A stretch of 64,000 bases of DNA from NCBI RefSeq assembly GCF_963676735.1, contig NZ_OY781464.1, forward strand, positions 4,063,001 to 4,127,000, written 5' to 3'. Shown here piece after piece: positions 32,669 to 41,988 of this stretch. The notes under the pieces are model-generated. The model saw nothing but the letters and a program-made list of their open reading frames with translations, made no database searches and was not told the DNA's origin. The position numbers and the translations under genes were made by a program. Source of the stretch: an uncultured Draconibacterium sp. Lineage in GTDB: Bacteria; Bacteroidota; Bacteroidia; Bacteroidales; Prolixibacteraceae. Positions within the stretch are counted from its first letter, which is position 1; each line of letters opens with the position of its first letter.

Positions 32669-33865
32669 TTATTCTTCAGAAATTAGTTCGAAACGAGACA
32701 AAGCTTTTAAGCTGAAAACTTTTGTAACAGCCACTTCTTCGTCGGGCATTAGCCCCGAAGCCACATATACGTAATCATCTGCAAGTTCTACAATCTCGAT
32801 GGGCCGACGCTCAAAAGTATTGGCATCCTTTTTTACAAAAACAACAGCCTGGTCGCCATCATAAGTAAGTGCCTGTAACTTTACTGCAATAATTTCTTTT
32901 TTCGATTCAGAGGTAATAGACAACCTCAGGTTTTCGCCCGGTTTTGGCCAGTGGTTGGTTGATGGCACAACAATGTTCACAACAACCGAACGGCTGTTTG
33001 CATCCAATCCCGGGTTAATGGATGTAATTGTTGCCTCGATCAGCATGTCTTCCTGTTCGCGTTTTGTTAGCACTACTTTATTACCCGGCTCAACCAGTGT
33101 GGCATCACCAGGCGAAAGGTAACCGCGCACCAGCACCTGCCTGGTATCGAGCACACGCGAAAGATTCTCAAGAGCATTTACCGATTGCCCCAGTTCAACA
33201 AAGTTTCTCTCGATAACACCATTTATGGGCGCTAAAATCTTTAAGGTGGGCTCCACATTACCCGAGCTTGAAAATTGCTCAATCTCGCTTGTTGATACAC
33301 CAATTGCTCGCAGCTTGGCATAGCTTGATTTTAATGCTGCCGAAATCCTTTGATATTCGGCGGTTGCTTGCTCCAACTCATTGGCCGAACTTATTTTTTC
33401 ATCTACCAGTTGTTTTAAGCGAGCCAGGCGGCTTTTTTGATAGGCCTCCTGGGCAAAAGCCTGCAGGTATTCCGAAATCAGATTGCCATACTCAAGGCTC
33501 TGAATACGAAACAACTCCTGCCCTTTATTCACCCAATGGCCCTCGTAAACCTTTATAGCTGTAACCTGCCCGTTTATTGGCGTACTTATAATACTGGAAT
33601 GGCCCGGTGCCGGAAAAACAACTCCGGGAGCCACCAGCTGATGGTCGATATATTCACTTTGAATTCTTTCGGTTGTTACAGCCAGTTCCTCCCGTTCTTT
33701 GTCAGAAAGCTTAACCAACATAACTTTTCCGGTGTTTTCTTTTAACGATGGAGGAATTTCCGCCGGGGCTTCAGCCTGCGTTTGTTCTTCTTTTGGGTTT
33801 GAACTGCACCCCCAAAAAGAAAGGGCCAATACGATGGCAATAATTTGTACAAAATAAGTTTTCAT
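32669..33865 (-). CDS. RND efflux periplasmic adaptor lipoprotein (CzcB type)
   Basis: The protein has 398 residues. The lipoprotein signal ends LSFWGC, followed by an acidic Pro-rich linker. A biotinyl-lipoyl-like half-motif (IISTPINGQVTAIKVYEGHWVNKGQELF), a coiled-coil hairpin (about 125-205, LISEYLQAFAQEAYQKSRLA), the return half-motif (ILAPINGVIERNFVELGQSV), a beta-barrel domain and a membrane-proximal domain ending DEEVAVTKVFSLKALSRFE make up the normal order for HME adaptors. No zinc-binding N-terminal extension of the CzcB kind is present. It links pump and outer-membrane channel and lies between them in the operon. Confidence 0.9.
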   Translation of the reverse strand: MKTYFVQIIAIVLALSFWGCSSNPKEEQTQAEAPAEIPPSLKENTGKVMLVKLSDKEREELAVTTERIQSEYIDHQLVAPGVVFPAPGHSSIISTPINGQVTAIKVYEGHWVNKGQELFRIQSLEYGNLISEYLQAFAQEAYQKSRLARLKQLVDEKISSANELEQATAEYQRISAALKSSYAKLRAIGVSTSEIEQFSSSGNVEPTLKILAPINGVIERNFVELGQSVNALENLSRVLDTRQVLVRGYLSPGDATLVEPGNKVVLTKREQEDMLIEATITSINPGLDANSRSVVVNIVVPSTNHWPKPGENLRLSITSESKKEIIAVKLQALTYDGDQAVVFVKKDANTFERRPIEIVELADDYVYVASGLMPDEEVAVTKVFSLKALSRFELISEE

Positions 33866-33948
33866 TTATACGTAGTATTTTGTGTAAAAAAGATTTCCTG
33901 CTGAGCTGATGTAAAACCAACATTCACCGGGCATTCCTTTTCAATAGT

Positions 33949-35229
33949 TTAATAAATTAACTCCTGGTTTATAAATTGTTCCAGGGCAACCAACTGCAGA
34001 TAATAATCGCGTAATGCGGTTAAGTAACGCTGCTCGCTTTTTAAAAATATTTGTTGTGCATTTAACAGCTCCAGTAAATCTATTTCGCCCAGCTGATAGG
34101 CTTTTAACGACATGCTTTGCAGGCTCGAGGCCCGCTCTTTCATTGACGAATGATAACGGTTTACAATAGAACGGCTTACCGAATAATTGTGCCAGGCATA
34201 CTCAATTTCCTTTTTCATATTCAGCTGAATTTCCTTCTGGCTCCACAGCAACTCATCCTTTTTGGCATGTGCCATTTGTATTTTCCCTTTCTGCTCAAAA
34301 GGAAACCAGATGGGAATGCTAAGGCCCAGTTCAAATCCATTAAAATCATATCCCGTTCCGTAGTCTTGTTTATACAGGCTAAACCTAACATCGGGCAGAA
34401 TGTTGCTTTTTGCTTCTTTCAAATAAAAATCAGAAGCATTTAGCAGGTTTACCGATGCCCGGTAAGCGGGTTGCTCTTCCTGAACCGCCAGTGCCTGAAT
34501 TTGTGAAATATCAATATCCGTTGCATAAAGTGTATCAGCAAAACTGATACTGTATTTCTGCTCTTCAATTGCCAGGCCAATCAAATTAAACAATCCATAA
34601 CGAGCCTGGTGCAAAATCCACTCTGATTGATCCAGGTCATTTCGGGCTTCATCGAGTTGTATCTCGGCATTGGCCAGGTCGATACCATTGCCCATACCGG
34701 TTTCAAACTTGGTATAAACAGCATTGTATAAGTTTTGTGCCAGGTTTAGCTGGTTTTGCCTCGACCGTTGCAAATACAGGGCATAAATTACTTCAATGTA
34801 TTTGCCCTTTACCCGGGCACTCACTTCTTTCTCTTTTGCCCGAATTACATTTTCCTGGGCCTGCACCTCTTGTTTTAGTGCTTTTACGCGGTACACTGCC
34901 GTTAACGGAAAATCTATTTCCTGTGTTATCGCCACCCGTTTTTCTGCAAATGGTGTAGTAGGATCATCACTAATCCCCTCTTTAAAGTAGCTAATTTCGG
35001 GAGCTGCAATTCCGGTATTGATGCGCCATTCATTTTCTTTTTGCAACAATCTTGCCCGCAGCTGATTCAATTCGGCATTATGCTCAACTGCCTTGCTTAC
35101 GGCTTGCTCAATAGTTAACAATTCGTTTTGCCCATAGGCATCAGCAATAAGAAAGAAAAAGAAAAGCAAACATGTTGCGCTTAGTTTAACCATGGTTTTT
35201 ATGAATTTAACAATCAAATTATTATGCAT
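33949..35229 (-). CDS. TolC-family outer membrane channel (CzcC type)
   Basis: The protein has 426 residues. A signal peptide ends DAYGQ. Two repeats of long helices with short barrel strands follow, including LLTIEQAVSKAVEHNAELNQL, the opening helix of OEP domains, GNGIDLANAEIQLDEARNDL, GLSIPIWFPFEQKGKIQMA and LGEIDLLELLNAQQIFLKSE. It would form the trimeric exit duct of the efflux complex. An in-frame ATG at 35193 gives a more compact signal peptide and may be the true start. It is the first gene of the operon; a 16-bp interrupted palindrome lies 75 bp upstream. Confidence 0.88.
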   Translation of the reverse strand: MHNNLIVKFIKTMVKLSATCLLFFFFLIADAYGQNELLTIEQAVSKAVEHNAELNQLRARLLQKENEWRINTGIAAPEISYFKEGISDDPTTPFAEKRVAITQEIDFPLTAVYRVKALKQEVQAQENVIRAKEKEVSARVKGKYIEVIYALYLQRSRQNQLNLAQNLYNAVYTKFETGMGNGIDLANAEIQLDEARNDLDQSEWILHQARYGLFNLIGLAIEEQKYSISFADTLYATDIDISQIQALAVQEEQPAYRASVNLLNASDFYLKEAKSNILPDVRFSLYKQDYGTGYDFNGFELGLSIPIWFPFEQKGKIQMAHAKKDELLWSQKEIQLNMKKEIEYAWHNYSVSRSIVNRYHSSMKERASSLQSMSLKAYQLGEIDLLELLNAQQIFLKSEQRYLTALRDYYLQLVALEQFINQELIY

Positions 35230-35303
35230 GAAGTTACAAAGTATACGGCAATTTGTTTATATGATGTTATATAAATATTCTATTTGCCTGAACACAGTCA
35301 CCT

Positions 35304-35319
35304 GCTCACACTTGTGAGC
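35304..35319. promoter_or_regulatory. Operator-like palindrome upstream of the metal efflux operon
   Basis: GCTCACA (35304-35310) and TGTGAGC (35313-35319) are exact complements around CT. The palindrome lies between the efflux operon start (35229) and the stop codon of the preceding gene (35364). There is no T run on either side, which argues for an operator rather than a terminator. No regulator gene is nearby. Confidence 0.4.
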
Positions 35320-35363
35320 TTACGTTTATAATTTGACACGAGAAGAATAAAAAACCTGCGTTG

Positions 35364-36236
35364 TTATTCCGATAATTTATCCTGGGCGTTGTAGGGCGAT
35401 TTTAATTTACGTCCACGGTAGGCAAAGCGTTTCGACATGTATGCTAAAATTTCGTTCGCGGTGCTTTCAATAGGTTTATTAGAAACATTAACTACGGTAA
35501 ACCCTCCACGGTCGAATATAAACATGGCTTTTCGTATTTCTTCACGCACAGCCCTTTGGTCGATGTACGACTCCAGGTGATGATTATTCCAGCCTGAGAT
35601 TCGTTTTTGACGATGTGCAATGAGCTGACTTGCACCAATGTGTAATCCGAATACACGTTTAGGATCTACCTGAAACAATTCGTCGGGGGGATTAACACCG
35701 GGCACCAAAGGTACGTTGGCTACCTTCCAACCGTACATAGCCAGGTAAACGCTAAGTGGTGTTTTCCCTGCCCGCGACACGCCGGTTAATACAATTTCCG
35801 CATTTCGCAATCGCTGAGGGCTCATACCGTCGTCCTGAGATAAGGTAAACTCAATGGAATCAATACGATCAAAATACTGGTAGTTAATCTCGCGGTACAA
35901 ACCCGGATGTACCAATGGTTCAACATCCAACTGCTCATCCAGGTACTCGGCCAGTTCACCCATTAGATCGATTACCCGCACCTTAAACTCTTTACACAGC
36001 TCGTTTATTTTGTTGCGCAAATCAGCATTCACCATGGTATGCGCAATCAAACCATTATCGGCTTTGGCTCTCATAATAATATCAAAAACCTCATCTTCGG
36101 TGCTCACCTGCCCGATAATTTCAACAGGCACTTCATTTTCAGGGTACTGAATTAATAGTGATTGAACCAGGTTATTTCCGGCGATTCCTCTCCCTCCGGA
36201 AACGACATAAATAGGTGCAGGCGTTTTTTTGCTCAT
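35364..36236 (-). CDS. ppsR: Pyruvate,phosphate dikinase / PEP synthase regulatory protein (PpsR/DUF299 family)
   Basis: The protein has 290 residues, about the family's usual length. The N-terminus IYVVSGGRGIAGNNLVQSLL is followed by AHTMVNADLRNKINELCKE and the P-loop VLTGVSRAGKTPLSVYLAMYGWK, characteristic of the bifunctional ADP-dependent kinase/Pi-dependent pyrophosphorylase that switches PPDK or PEP synthase off and on. A late YIDQRAVREEIRKAMFIFDR motif is also typical. It acts in the cytoplasm at the pyruvate/PEP node. No PPDK or PEP synthase gene is in the window. The neighbour upstream is a penicillin-acylase-family gene (about 90 bp away on the same strand). Confidence 0.9.
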   Translation of the reverse strand: MSKKTPAPIYVVSGGRGIAGNNLVQSLLIQYPENEVPVEIIGQVSTEDEVFDIIMRAKADNGLIAHTMVNADLRNKINELCKEFKVRVIDLMGELAEYLDEQLDVEPLVHPGLYREINYQYFDRIDSIEFTLSQDDGMSPQRLRNAEIVLTGVSRAGKTPLSVYLAMYGWKVANVPLVPGVNPPDELFQVDPKRVFGLHIGASQLIAHRQKRISGWNNHHLESYIDQRAVREEIRKAMFIFDRGGFTVVNVSNKPIESTANEILAYMSKRFAYRGRKLKSPYNAQDKLSE

Positions 36237-36327
36237 AACTTGAAGTTTGTAATATCAAGAACAGCACGACCCGCGATTAAGTTTAGCCCCCGATGAGAAA
36301 TATCTCCCGTATCACTACCACTAATTT

Positions 36328-38712
36328 TTAAGGCACAAACTGCATCTTAAAAAGGGCATGGCTTTGCACCGCTTCTTTTTCAAACCAATCAGGATGATAC
36401 TTATTATTGATATACATTTCGGTTTGATCAAGGTAGAACTCGCTGGCAGGAATTCCGCTGGTGCCTGTTGGTATAATCGTTTCCGATTGATTCCAGTTTG
36501 CTGTATTGTAAATGTGCCTGTGCGAAGCACCATGAAAAGTTTCGTAAAGCCGGGTAAATGAATAAGAATAAGGGCAAACTGTATGATAACTGCCGGGCAT
36601 TTCAAAAGGCCCCCGGTTAAGGTTAAATGCCTTGTTTAAAATCGGTACAACTCCCAGCGGATGCTTAATGGTAAAGGTATGCATACGGCCCCACTGCCAT
36701 TGCTCAACATCCGTTCCGAATTTCTGAGTTAATTCTGAAACAGCTTCCTGTAAGGCCAACTGAATGATATCGTCGAAAGTCTCTTCAGCATCGGTCATTA
36801 CATTATCTACCCAGGCCGAATGCCCCCTGGCAAGCAGATTTATCATTAAATTTTCGAGTAACATTTTTTGTCCGCGAATACCTTTAAACAATTCGGGCGA
36901 CAATTCATCTTTTACCAGGTTTTCCATTGTTTTCCGATACAGTACTTCAAAAATAGCTGCCGACACGCTGTTTCGCGTGAGCTCATAATCCCAGGCTTGC
37001 AAGTGGCTGAGTGCTTCTTTTTCAGTTTGGTTTAAATCAGCTGATTTTTGCACAGCTTCTAAAAATACAGGGCTCAGTTGTTCGGCTGTTTTCGATTTCC
37101 AATCGGCATGCATAGCTTTAAAATCATCGGTATCCAATTGATCTTTGGCCTCCAGCATTTCTCGAATCCGGTTAATACGGCTTGGGGTGGCAAACCAATG
37201 AGAAATATAGTGCGGAGAATCATTAGGCGCGGTTTTGTTATTGGCCGAGGAAACGTAACCCCGTTCAGGATTAAATTCAAAAGGCAGCTCTTCAAAGGGA
37301 ACAAGGCCCTGCCAATCGTACTTGCTGCTGTCGCCGGGGTAAATCTGTATGCCCGACCCCAAACGAATGGGTAGTCCCGCACTGCATTGTAAACCAATAT
37401 TTCCGTTTACATCGGCATAAACAATATTTTGGCTTACCGATTTAAAGGTGCTTACCGCACTTCTGAACTCGCTCCAGTTATTGGCGCGGTTTAACAAAAA
37501 AACGGTGCGAATTTCGTTGCTCATTTCGTTGCCCAGCCATCGTATTGAAAGCGGCGTTTCCTTCTCCTCCTTAAAGCGATTAACCAAAGGTCCGCGGTGG
37601 GTAAACTTAAGCTCTTCAACAAACGCTTCAGCGTCCTTGGTGCGAATTATTTCCTGTTGGATTAACAGATCGTGCCAGGCACCATCAAACCAATATTTGG
37701 TAGAGTCTTTGTTCAATTTTTCAGTATAAAAATCAAGGTCGTCAACCATTACATTTGTCATTCCCCAGGCAATGCTGTCGTTGTGTCCGCAAATAACAAA
37801 GGGTTGTCCGGGAACCACCACTCCGGTAACATTCAATTTACCTTCAACAACCTGGTGCATCTGGTACCAAATTCCGGGCGAGAATAAACCCAAATGCATA
37901 TCATTTGCCAGCAAAGGTTTACCGCTTTTACTTTTTTTACCGGCAACGGCCCAGTTGTTGCTCCCGTTAAAAATTTCGGCACCCAGTTCTTTCAGGTTTT
38001 TGGTAGCTGCCAGCAATGTTGCCGATGCTTCAACTTTAATCGTTCCAAACTCAGGGTAAATGGCTGTTTTATGATGCTCCAAATCAGGAATAAGTTCAGC
38101 AATTTTCTCGTCGGAGACTTCGGTGCGCAACTGATGCAAAAAATACTCGGTTCCCCATCCCATCGATAGGTCCCACGACATGTAACCAATAAGATTAATG
38201 GAATGTACGGGTTCCCAGGGTTCGGGCTGGTAACGCAGCACTTTAAATTCAGGAGGTAGCGGATTTTGGGAAATGTATTGATTTACACCATCAGCATAGG
38301 CCTGCAGAGCCTCAACAATTGCCGGATCTGATTGCGCCAGAATCTGCTCTGATTTCTCCTGAATACGCAAAGCCCGCATCAGCAGGTCGGTTTCCAACTG
38401 GTCTTTCCCAAGTATTTCAGACAAACGCCCTTGTGTAACCCGGCGCAATAAATCCATTTGCCACAGGCGATCCTGGGCCATGGTAAAACCTATTGCCCGA
38501 TACAAATCGGCTTCGGTTTTTGCATAAATATGTGGTATGGCTTGCCCATCGCGAAACACCGAAACCCCTTGAGAAAGCCCGCTTAACTTTACATCCTGGT
38601 TATAATCGGGCAGCGCCGATGTTTTTATATTTTGCAAAATAATAAAACCAACAATAATAACCAGTGCAAAGAAGCCAAGTACCCCAAGCAGAATGCGTTT
38701 TACGGTTTTCAT
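36328..38712 (-). CDS. Penicillin acylase family (Ntn-hydrolase) protein
   Basis: About 794 residues from the ATG at 38712; an in-frame extension to 38820 lacks a signal-like start and would run into the divergent promoter. One N-terminal membrane helix (about 8-30) is followed by an alpha chain (RAIGFTMAQDRLWQMDLLRR, GRLSEILG), a spacer, and the beta-chain start NGSNNWAVAGKKSKSGKP. There Ser251 is the expected nucleophile freed by autocleavage, with LLANDMHLGL following. Downstream, ANNWSEFRSAVSTFKSVSQN carries family residues and the C-terminus has GRMHTFTIKHPLG. Such enzymes hydrolyse amides, for example acyl-homoserine lactones or beta-lactam side chains. The substrate is unknown. Confidence 0.88.
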   Translation of the reverse strand: MKTVKRILLGVLGFFALVIIVGFIILQNIKTSALPDYNQDVKLSGLSQGVSVFRDGQAIPHIYAKTEADLYRAIGFTMAQDRLWQMDLLRRVTQGRLSEILGKDQLETDLLMRALRIQEKSEQILAQSDPAIVEALQAYADGVNQYISQNPLPPEFKVLRYQPEPWEPVHSINLIGYMSWDLSMGWGTEYFLHQLRTEVSDEKIAELIPDLEHHKTAIYPEFGTIKVEASATLLAATKNLKELGAEIFNGSNNWAVAGKKSKSGKPLLANDMHLGLFSPGIWYQMHQVVEGKLNVTGVVVPGQPFVICGHNDSIAWGMTNVMVDDLDFYTEKLNKDSTKYWFDGAWHDLLIQQEIIRTKDAEAFVEELKFTHRGPLVNRFKEEKETPLSIRWLGNEMSNEIRTVFLLNRANNWSEFRSAVSTFKSVSQNIVYADVNGNIGLQCSAGLPIRLGSGIQIYPGDSSKYDWQGLVPFEELPFEFNPERGYVSSANNKTAPNDSPHYISHWFATPSRINRIREMLEAKDQLDTDDFKAMHADWKSKTAEQLSPVFLEAVQKSADLNQTEKEALSHLQAWDYELTRNSVSAAIFEVLYRKTMENLVKDELSPELFKGIRGQKMLLENLMINLLARGHSAWVDNVMTDAEETFDDIIQLALQEAVSELTQKFGTDVEQWQWGRMHTFTIKHPLGVVPILNKAFNLNRGPFEMPGSYHTVCPYSYSFTRLYETFHGASHRHIYNTANWNQSETIIPTGTSGIPASEFYLDQTEMYINNKYHPDWFEKEAVQSHALFKMQFVP

Positions 38713-38785
38713 GTGTATAAAATAAATGATTAACTCGATGAATTTTCTATATTTATTCCATAAAATTAATTCAAAATCAGACATT

Positions 38786-39229
38786 ATGAAGAAGTTACTA
38801 ATTCTTTTTTTCCTTGGCATTTATGCTTTGGCGAGTGTAGCACAAGAAGCCGATAAGATTGTAGGCATTTGGTGGAACGATGAAAAAACAACCAAAATTG
38901 AGGTGGAAAAACAAGATGGCAAATACATTGGTACTATTGTTTATATGATTCCGGAAAAGTACGAAAACGGAGCGCCACCAAAGGATGATGAAAACCCTGA
39001 TCCGGCTTTGCGCGACCGCTCGGTGGTGGGCATCCAAATTCTGAAGAACTTTGAATACGATGCCAAAAAGAAGGAATGGAAAAACGGAACCATTTACGAC
39101 CCAAAATCGGGGAAAACCTACGATTGCTACAGCTGGATGGAAAGCAACGATGTGCTTAAACTTAAAGGTTTTGTTGCCGGAATTCGAATGTTGGGAAGAA
39201 GTTCTGAATGGTATCGTACTTCTTTGTAA
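38786..39229 (+). CDS. DUF2147 secreted protein
   Basis: This 147-residue protein starts at the ATG at 38786, where the signal peptide begins (KKLLILFFLGIYALASVAQ). The mature part opens with KIVGIWWNDEKTTKIEVEKQ, then GKYIGTIVYM, DENPDPALRDRSVVGIQILK and a closing SGKTYDCYSWM...LKGFVAGIRMLGRSSEWYR, the complete DUF2147 pattern with its Trp/Arg positions. Members are periplasmic or extracellular lipocalin-like proteins of unknown function. It is divergent from the acylase gene with 73 bp between the starts, and it ends in a strong bidirectional terminator. Confidence 0.85.
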   Translation: MKKLLILFFLGIYALASVAQEADKIVGIWWNDEKTTKIEVEKQDGKYIGTIVYMIPEKYENGAPPKDDENPDPALRDRSVVGIQILKNFEYDAKKKEWKNGTIYDPKSGKTYDCYSWMESNDVLKLKGFVAGIRMLGRSSEWYRTSL

Positions 39230-39242
39230 GAAATGATAAGAA

Positions 39243-39284
39243 TTTAAGGTTCAGCAATACATCTCAAAATTGCTGAACCTTAAA
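39243..39284. terminator. Strong bidirectional terminator
   Basis: TTTAAGGTTCAGCAAT (39243-39258) and ATTGCTGAACCTTAAA (39269-39284) form a perfect 16-bp stem with a 10-nt loop between two convergent genes (stops at 39229 and 39296). Confidence 0.9.
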
Positions 39285-39295
39285 GCTTTCAGCTT

Positions 39296-40075
39296 TTATC
39301 CCGAAACCTGCACATCAAAACCGGCATTGCGAACACGTTCGGCAATGGTATTTAATTCTTCCAACGAAACTTTTTCAAGTGTATCAATGGGTGTATCGCG
39401 TGCAATGGTGTAAATCATTACCTGCAATGGTTTTATTTTTTTCAAAACCCCGAGCCAGGCAGCTATCTCCTGCTCGGTAGTATTGTTAATTGTTTGCCCT
39501 TTCCAGGTGCCCCTAACAAACATGGTTTGAATGATAACTTTTCCGTTAAAAGCAACCAGCTGTTCGATGGTGTTGGCCAGATTAAAATTGCCTTTGGGGC
39601 AGTCCAATAGTTTTACCGTTGCTTCAAAAGCCGAGTCGAGCTTCTGAATATTATCGCGGATTTTTAACAAAGCATCAAAAACCGGTTTCCGGTGGATCAT
39701 TGTAGCGTTTGATAAAACAGCAATTCGGGCCTTGGGTGTAATTTCGTTGCGCAGGGAAATGGTATCGTCAATTATACCTGCAAATTCAGGGTGCAATGTT
39801 GGTTCTCCGTTACCGGCAAAAGTAATTACATCGGGCAACTCGTTGGCAGCTACCATTTCGTGTAACTTCACTTCCAGCCTTAGCCGCACATCGGCCCGCG
39901 ATGGGAAAGTAACTTTCTGCTCATACTCACGCGGGGTAAATCCACATTCACAATAAATACAATCAAACGAGCATACTTTGCTGTCGGTTGGTAATAAGTT
40001 TATACCCAACGACACACCCAACCTGCGGCTTTTTACCGGTCCGAAAATTATTTTATCAAATAAAAATGTTGCCAT
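39296..40075 (-). CDS. Radical SAM protein, wybutosine/YfkB-like group
   Basis: About 259 residues from the ATG at 40075 (MATFLFDK); an ATG at 40093 adds six residues. The cluster motif CSFDCIYC (C-x3-C-x2-C) lies at about residues 36-43, preceded by FGPVKSRRLGVSLGINLLP. GNGEPTLHPEF (the GGE-like SAM-binding turn), AVLSNATM, KLDSAFEATV and LQVMIYTIARDTP complete the TIM-barrel pattern of radical SAM enzymes of this compact type. No SPASM or second cluster is evident after the core. The substrate is unknown. A divergent MBL-fold hydrolase begins 86 bp away. Confidence 0.85.
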   Translation of the reverse strand: MATFLFDKIIFGPVKSRRLGVSLGINLLPTDSKVCSFDCIYCECGFTPREYEQKVTFPSRADVRLRLEVKLHEMVAANELPDVITFAGNGEPTLHPEFAGIIDDTISLRNEITPKARIAVLSNATMIHRKPVFDALLKIRDNIQKLDSAFEATVKLLDCPKGNFNLANTIEQLVAFNGKVIIQTMFVRGTWKGQTINNTTEQEIAAWLGVLKKIKPLQVMIYTIARDTPIDTLEKVSLEELNTIAERVRNAGFDVQVSG

Positions 40076-40160
40076 AGCCTGCAAAGATAACATGATTTTA
40101 AATGCATTTACGGCGATTGAATGATGGATTTAATTTACCTTCGGAAAAAATAATTTCAGG

Positions 40161-40865
40161 ATGCCAAACATTAAAATCATTCAGAAAAGAATTGGCTATT
40201 CCAACGCCACGCTGCTGATTAAGGGACCAAACAGTGTGCTTATTGACACAGGGGTTAAGGGCAACATGAAAAAGATTGAGCTGATGTTTGGGCAGGCAGG
40301 CATTGAACCCACCGACATTAAAGTTATTGTGCTAACCCACACCCACTACGACCACACCGGCAACCTGCCCGCACTGGTTGAATATACCGGTGCTCAGGTT
40401 TTGGTGCATAAAAACGAATTTCGGAACCTGCAACAGGGTTTTACCCCCATACCAAAAGGCATTGGCCGCTACCCACGTTTTATTTCGGGTATTGGCCGCA
40501 AACTAATGCCGCGGTTTACTTCGCCACCTGCATTTACCGCGCAGCTGGTAAACAATGCTTTTTTTGATTTAAACCCGTGGAATATAAACGCAAAGGTTAT
40601 TTCTACGCCCGGGCATACCTTGGGATCTCAATCGGTAGTAGTTGAAAAAAACCTGATCTCGGGAGACACCTTTGTAAACATGCGAAACGGACAAATTTTC
40701 CCTCCTTTTGCTGACAACCCGGAGCTTTTACTTCAAACCTGGCGTGAACTTTTCAAGCTCGGAATTAAAACCATTTACCCCGGGCATGGCAAAGCTTTTC
40801 CGGTTGCAAAAGCAATTGCAGAGTATAAAAAATGGTGTGAAAAATTTACACTGGCTTACCGGTAA
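40161..40865 (+). CDS. MBL-fold metallo-hydrolase
   Basis: This 234-residue protein carries the metal-binding motif THTHYDHTG (H-x-H-x-D-H) at about residues 56-64. A later His in STPGHTLGSQS (about 153), the Asp of ISGDTFVN and the final IYPGHGKAF give the full ligand set of a dinuclear metallo-beta-lactamase fold, and the substrate loop is rich in basic residues. It resembles glyoxalase II-like or general hydrolases; the substrate cannot be read off. It is cytoplasmic (no signal peptide) and stands alone, convergent with the coiled-coil gene 14 bp after its stop. Confidence 0.85.
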   Translation: MPNIKIIQKRIGYSNATLLIKGPNSVLIDTGVKGNMKKIELMFGQAGIEPTDIKVIVLTHTHYDHTGNLPALVEYTGAQVLVHKNEFRNLQQGFTPIPKGIGRYPRFISGIGRKLMPRFTSPPAFTAQLVNNAFFDLNPWNINAKVISTPGHTLGSQSVVVEKNLISGDTFVNMRNGQIFPPFADNPELLLQTWRELFKLGIKTIYPGHGKAFPVAKAIAEYKKWCEKFTLAYR

Positions 40866-40879
40866 TTATAAAATGCAGC

Positions 40880-41782
40880 TTATCTGATCTCGAATGTAGT
40901 TTCGCCAATTTCGTTACCATCGGCAAAAAGATTAATGGTATACACCCCGGGCATTAGTTCCGGCTCGTTGGTATTGTCCCAAAAAATAGCAACCGGCAAA
41001 TCTTTGCCTTCATAAACCACTTCGCGCATGGCCGAATACTGGATTTTCAAGTCCTCAAACTGAAAAACATCGTTCTCGGATTTTACCATCAGCAATTGAT
41101 CGGGACGCATTATGCGGGCGTAAATACTTTTTGGCCCTCGTTTGGCGGTGGCATTTTGCCCTAAAACAAAGTAAATTCGAACTTTTGCAGTACGTTTGGC
41201 AAAGCGGGTTTCTTTGCTTCGTGTATTTAATGGCGTTGCCACCAATTCGCGTGCTTCAAGCATGGCTGCCCGTTTCAGGTTTTGTTGCAGGCGCTCTTTT
41301 TCTTTACTAAGTTGCTCGTTTTGTTGTTCAACCTGCTTGTATTGTTGTTTAACCTCCCTGTTTTCAGCCATCAGCTGTTCGTTTCTTCGGTTTAACGAAT
41401 CAATCTGCACTACAAAGTCGCGCATAATACCACGCAGGGTAGTTACTTGTTTCTGGTAGTCTGAAATTTTTGAATAGCTAACTTTTTTGGTTTGCTCCAC
41501 CTCCAGCAACAGATCTTTTACTTTTGCCTGAGCAACAAACAACTGCTCGTTAATCGTATCGTTCTCGGTTTTTAACGAATCGTAACTCATGGCAATTTCT
41601 GTAAGCTCAAACTGTATCGAATCTTTTTCCTGCTTAATTTCGTTTACAATTACCTGATGATCGCGGCGTTGCATAAAGAACAACACCAACACCACCACTA
41701 AAACTACAGAAAGAACAATAACAATAATATTGTTTCTTCTGTCTTTCGATTCTTTTTGCATTGCATCAATCTGGCTACTCAT
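40880..41782 (-). CDS. Membrane-anchored coiled-coil protein, conserved in Bacteroidota, function unknown
   Basis: About 300 residues from the ATG at 41782, chosen because the preceding 23 codons look like untranslated leader. One membrane helix (about 20-38, IIVIVLSVVLVVVLVLFF) is followed by a long coiled coil (about 45-175: QEKDSIQFELTEI, NRRNEQLMAENREVKQQYKQ). A globular C-terminal domain follows (about 190-300), with KVRIYFVLGQNATAKRGPKS, YEGKDLPVAIFWDN and PGVYTINLFADGNEIGETTFE, the strand pattern of an Ig-like or similar beta domain. I do not recognise an activity. It may bridge inner membrane and envelope. Confidence 0.7.
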   Translation of the reverse strand: MSSQIDAMQKESKDRRNNIIVIVLSVVLVVVLVLFFMQRRDHQVIVNEIKQEKDSIQFELTEIAMSYDSLKTENDTINEQLFVAQAKVKDLLLEVEQTKKVSYSKISDYQKQVTTLRGIMRDFVVQIDSLNRRNEQLMAENREVKQQYKQVEQQNEQLSKEKERLQQNLKRAAMLEARELVATPLNTRSKETRFAKRTAKVRIYFVLGQNATAKRGPKSIYARIMRPDQLLMVKSENDVFQFEDLKIQYSAMREVVYEGKDLPVAIFWDNTNEPELMPGVYTINLFADGNEIGETTFEIR

Positions 41783-41930
41783 AAACTCAACTCTTTTAAT
41801 ATTCCTGCCATTAAAACGAAACAAATTTAACAATCTTTTACCCGGTGGCAAACTTCATGCTTGCTGAATTATACAATTGAATCTTTCTATCTGCCCATCG
41901 TTAAATCTATTTAGAAAAGCTCTAAATAAA

Positions 41931-41961
41931 TTGCCTGAGTAATCAACAAAACTTACTTTTG
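41931..41961 (+). promoter_or_regulatory. Promoter of the plus-strand TonB receptor gene
   Basis: TTG at 41931-41933 and TACTTTTG at 41954-41961 match the Bacteroidota -33 and TAnnTTTG -7 elements with a 20-bp spacer. Transcription would start about 20 nt before the ATG at 41989, which supports that start over the in-frame ATG at 41959. Confidence 0.6.
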
Positions 41962-41988
41962 CCTCTGCCAAAAAATAAATCGATTGCG

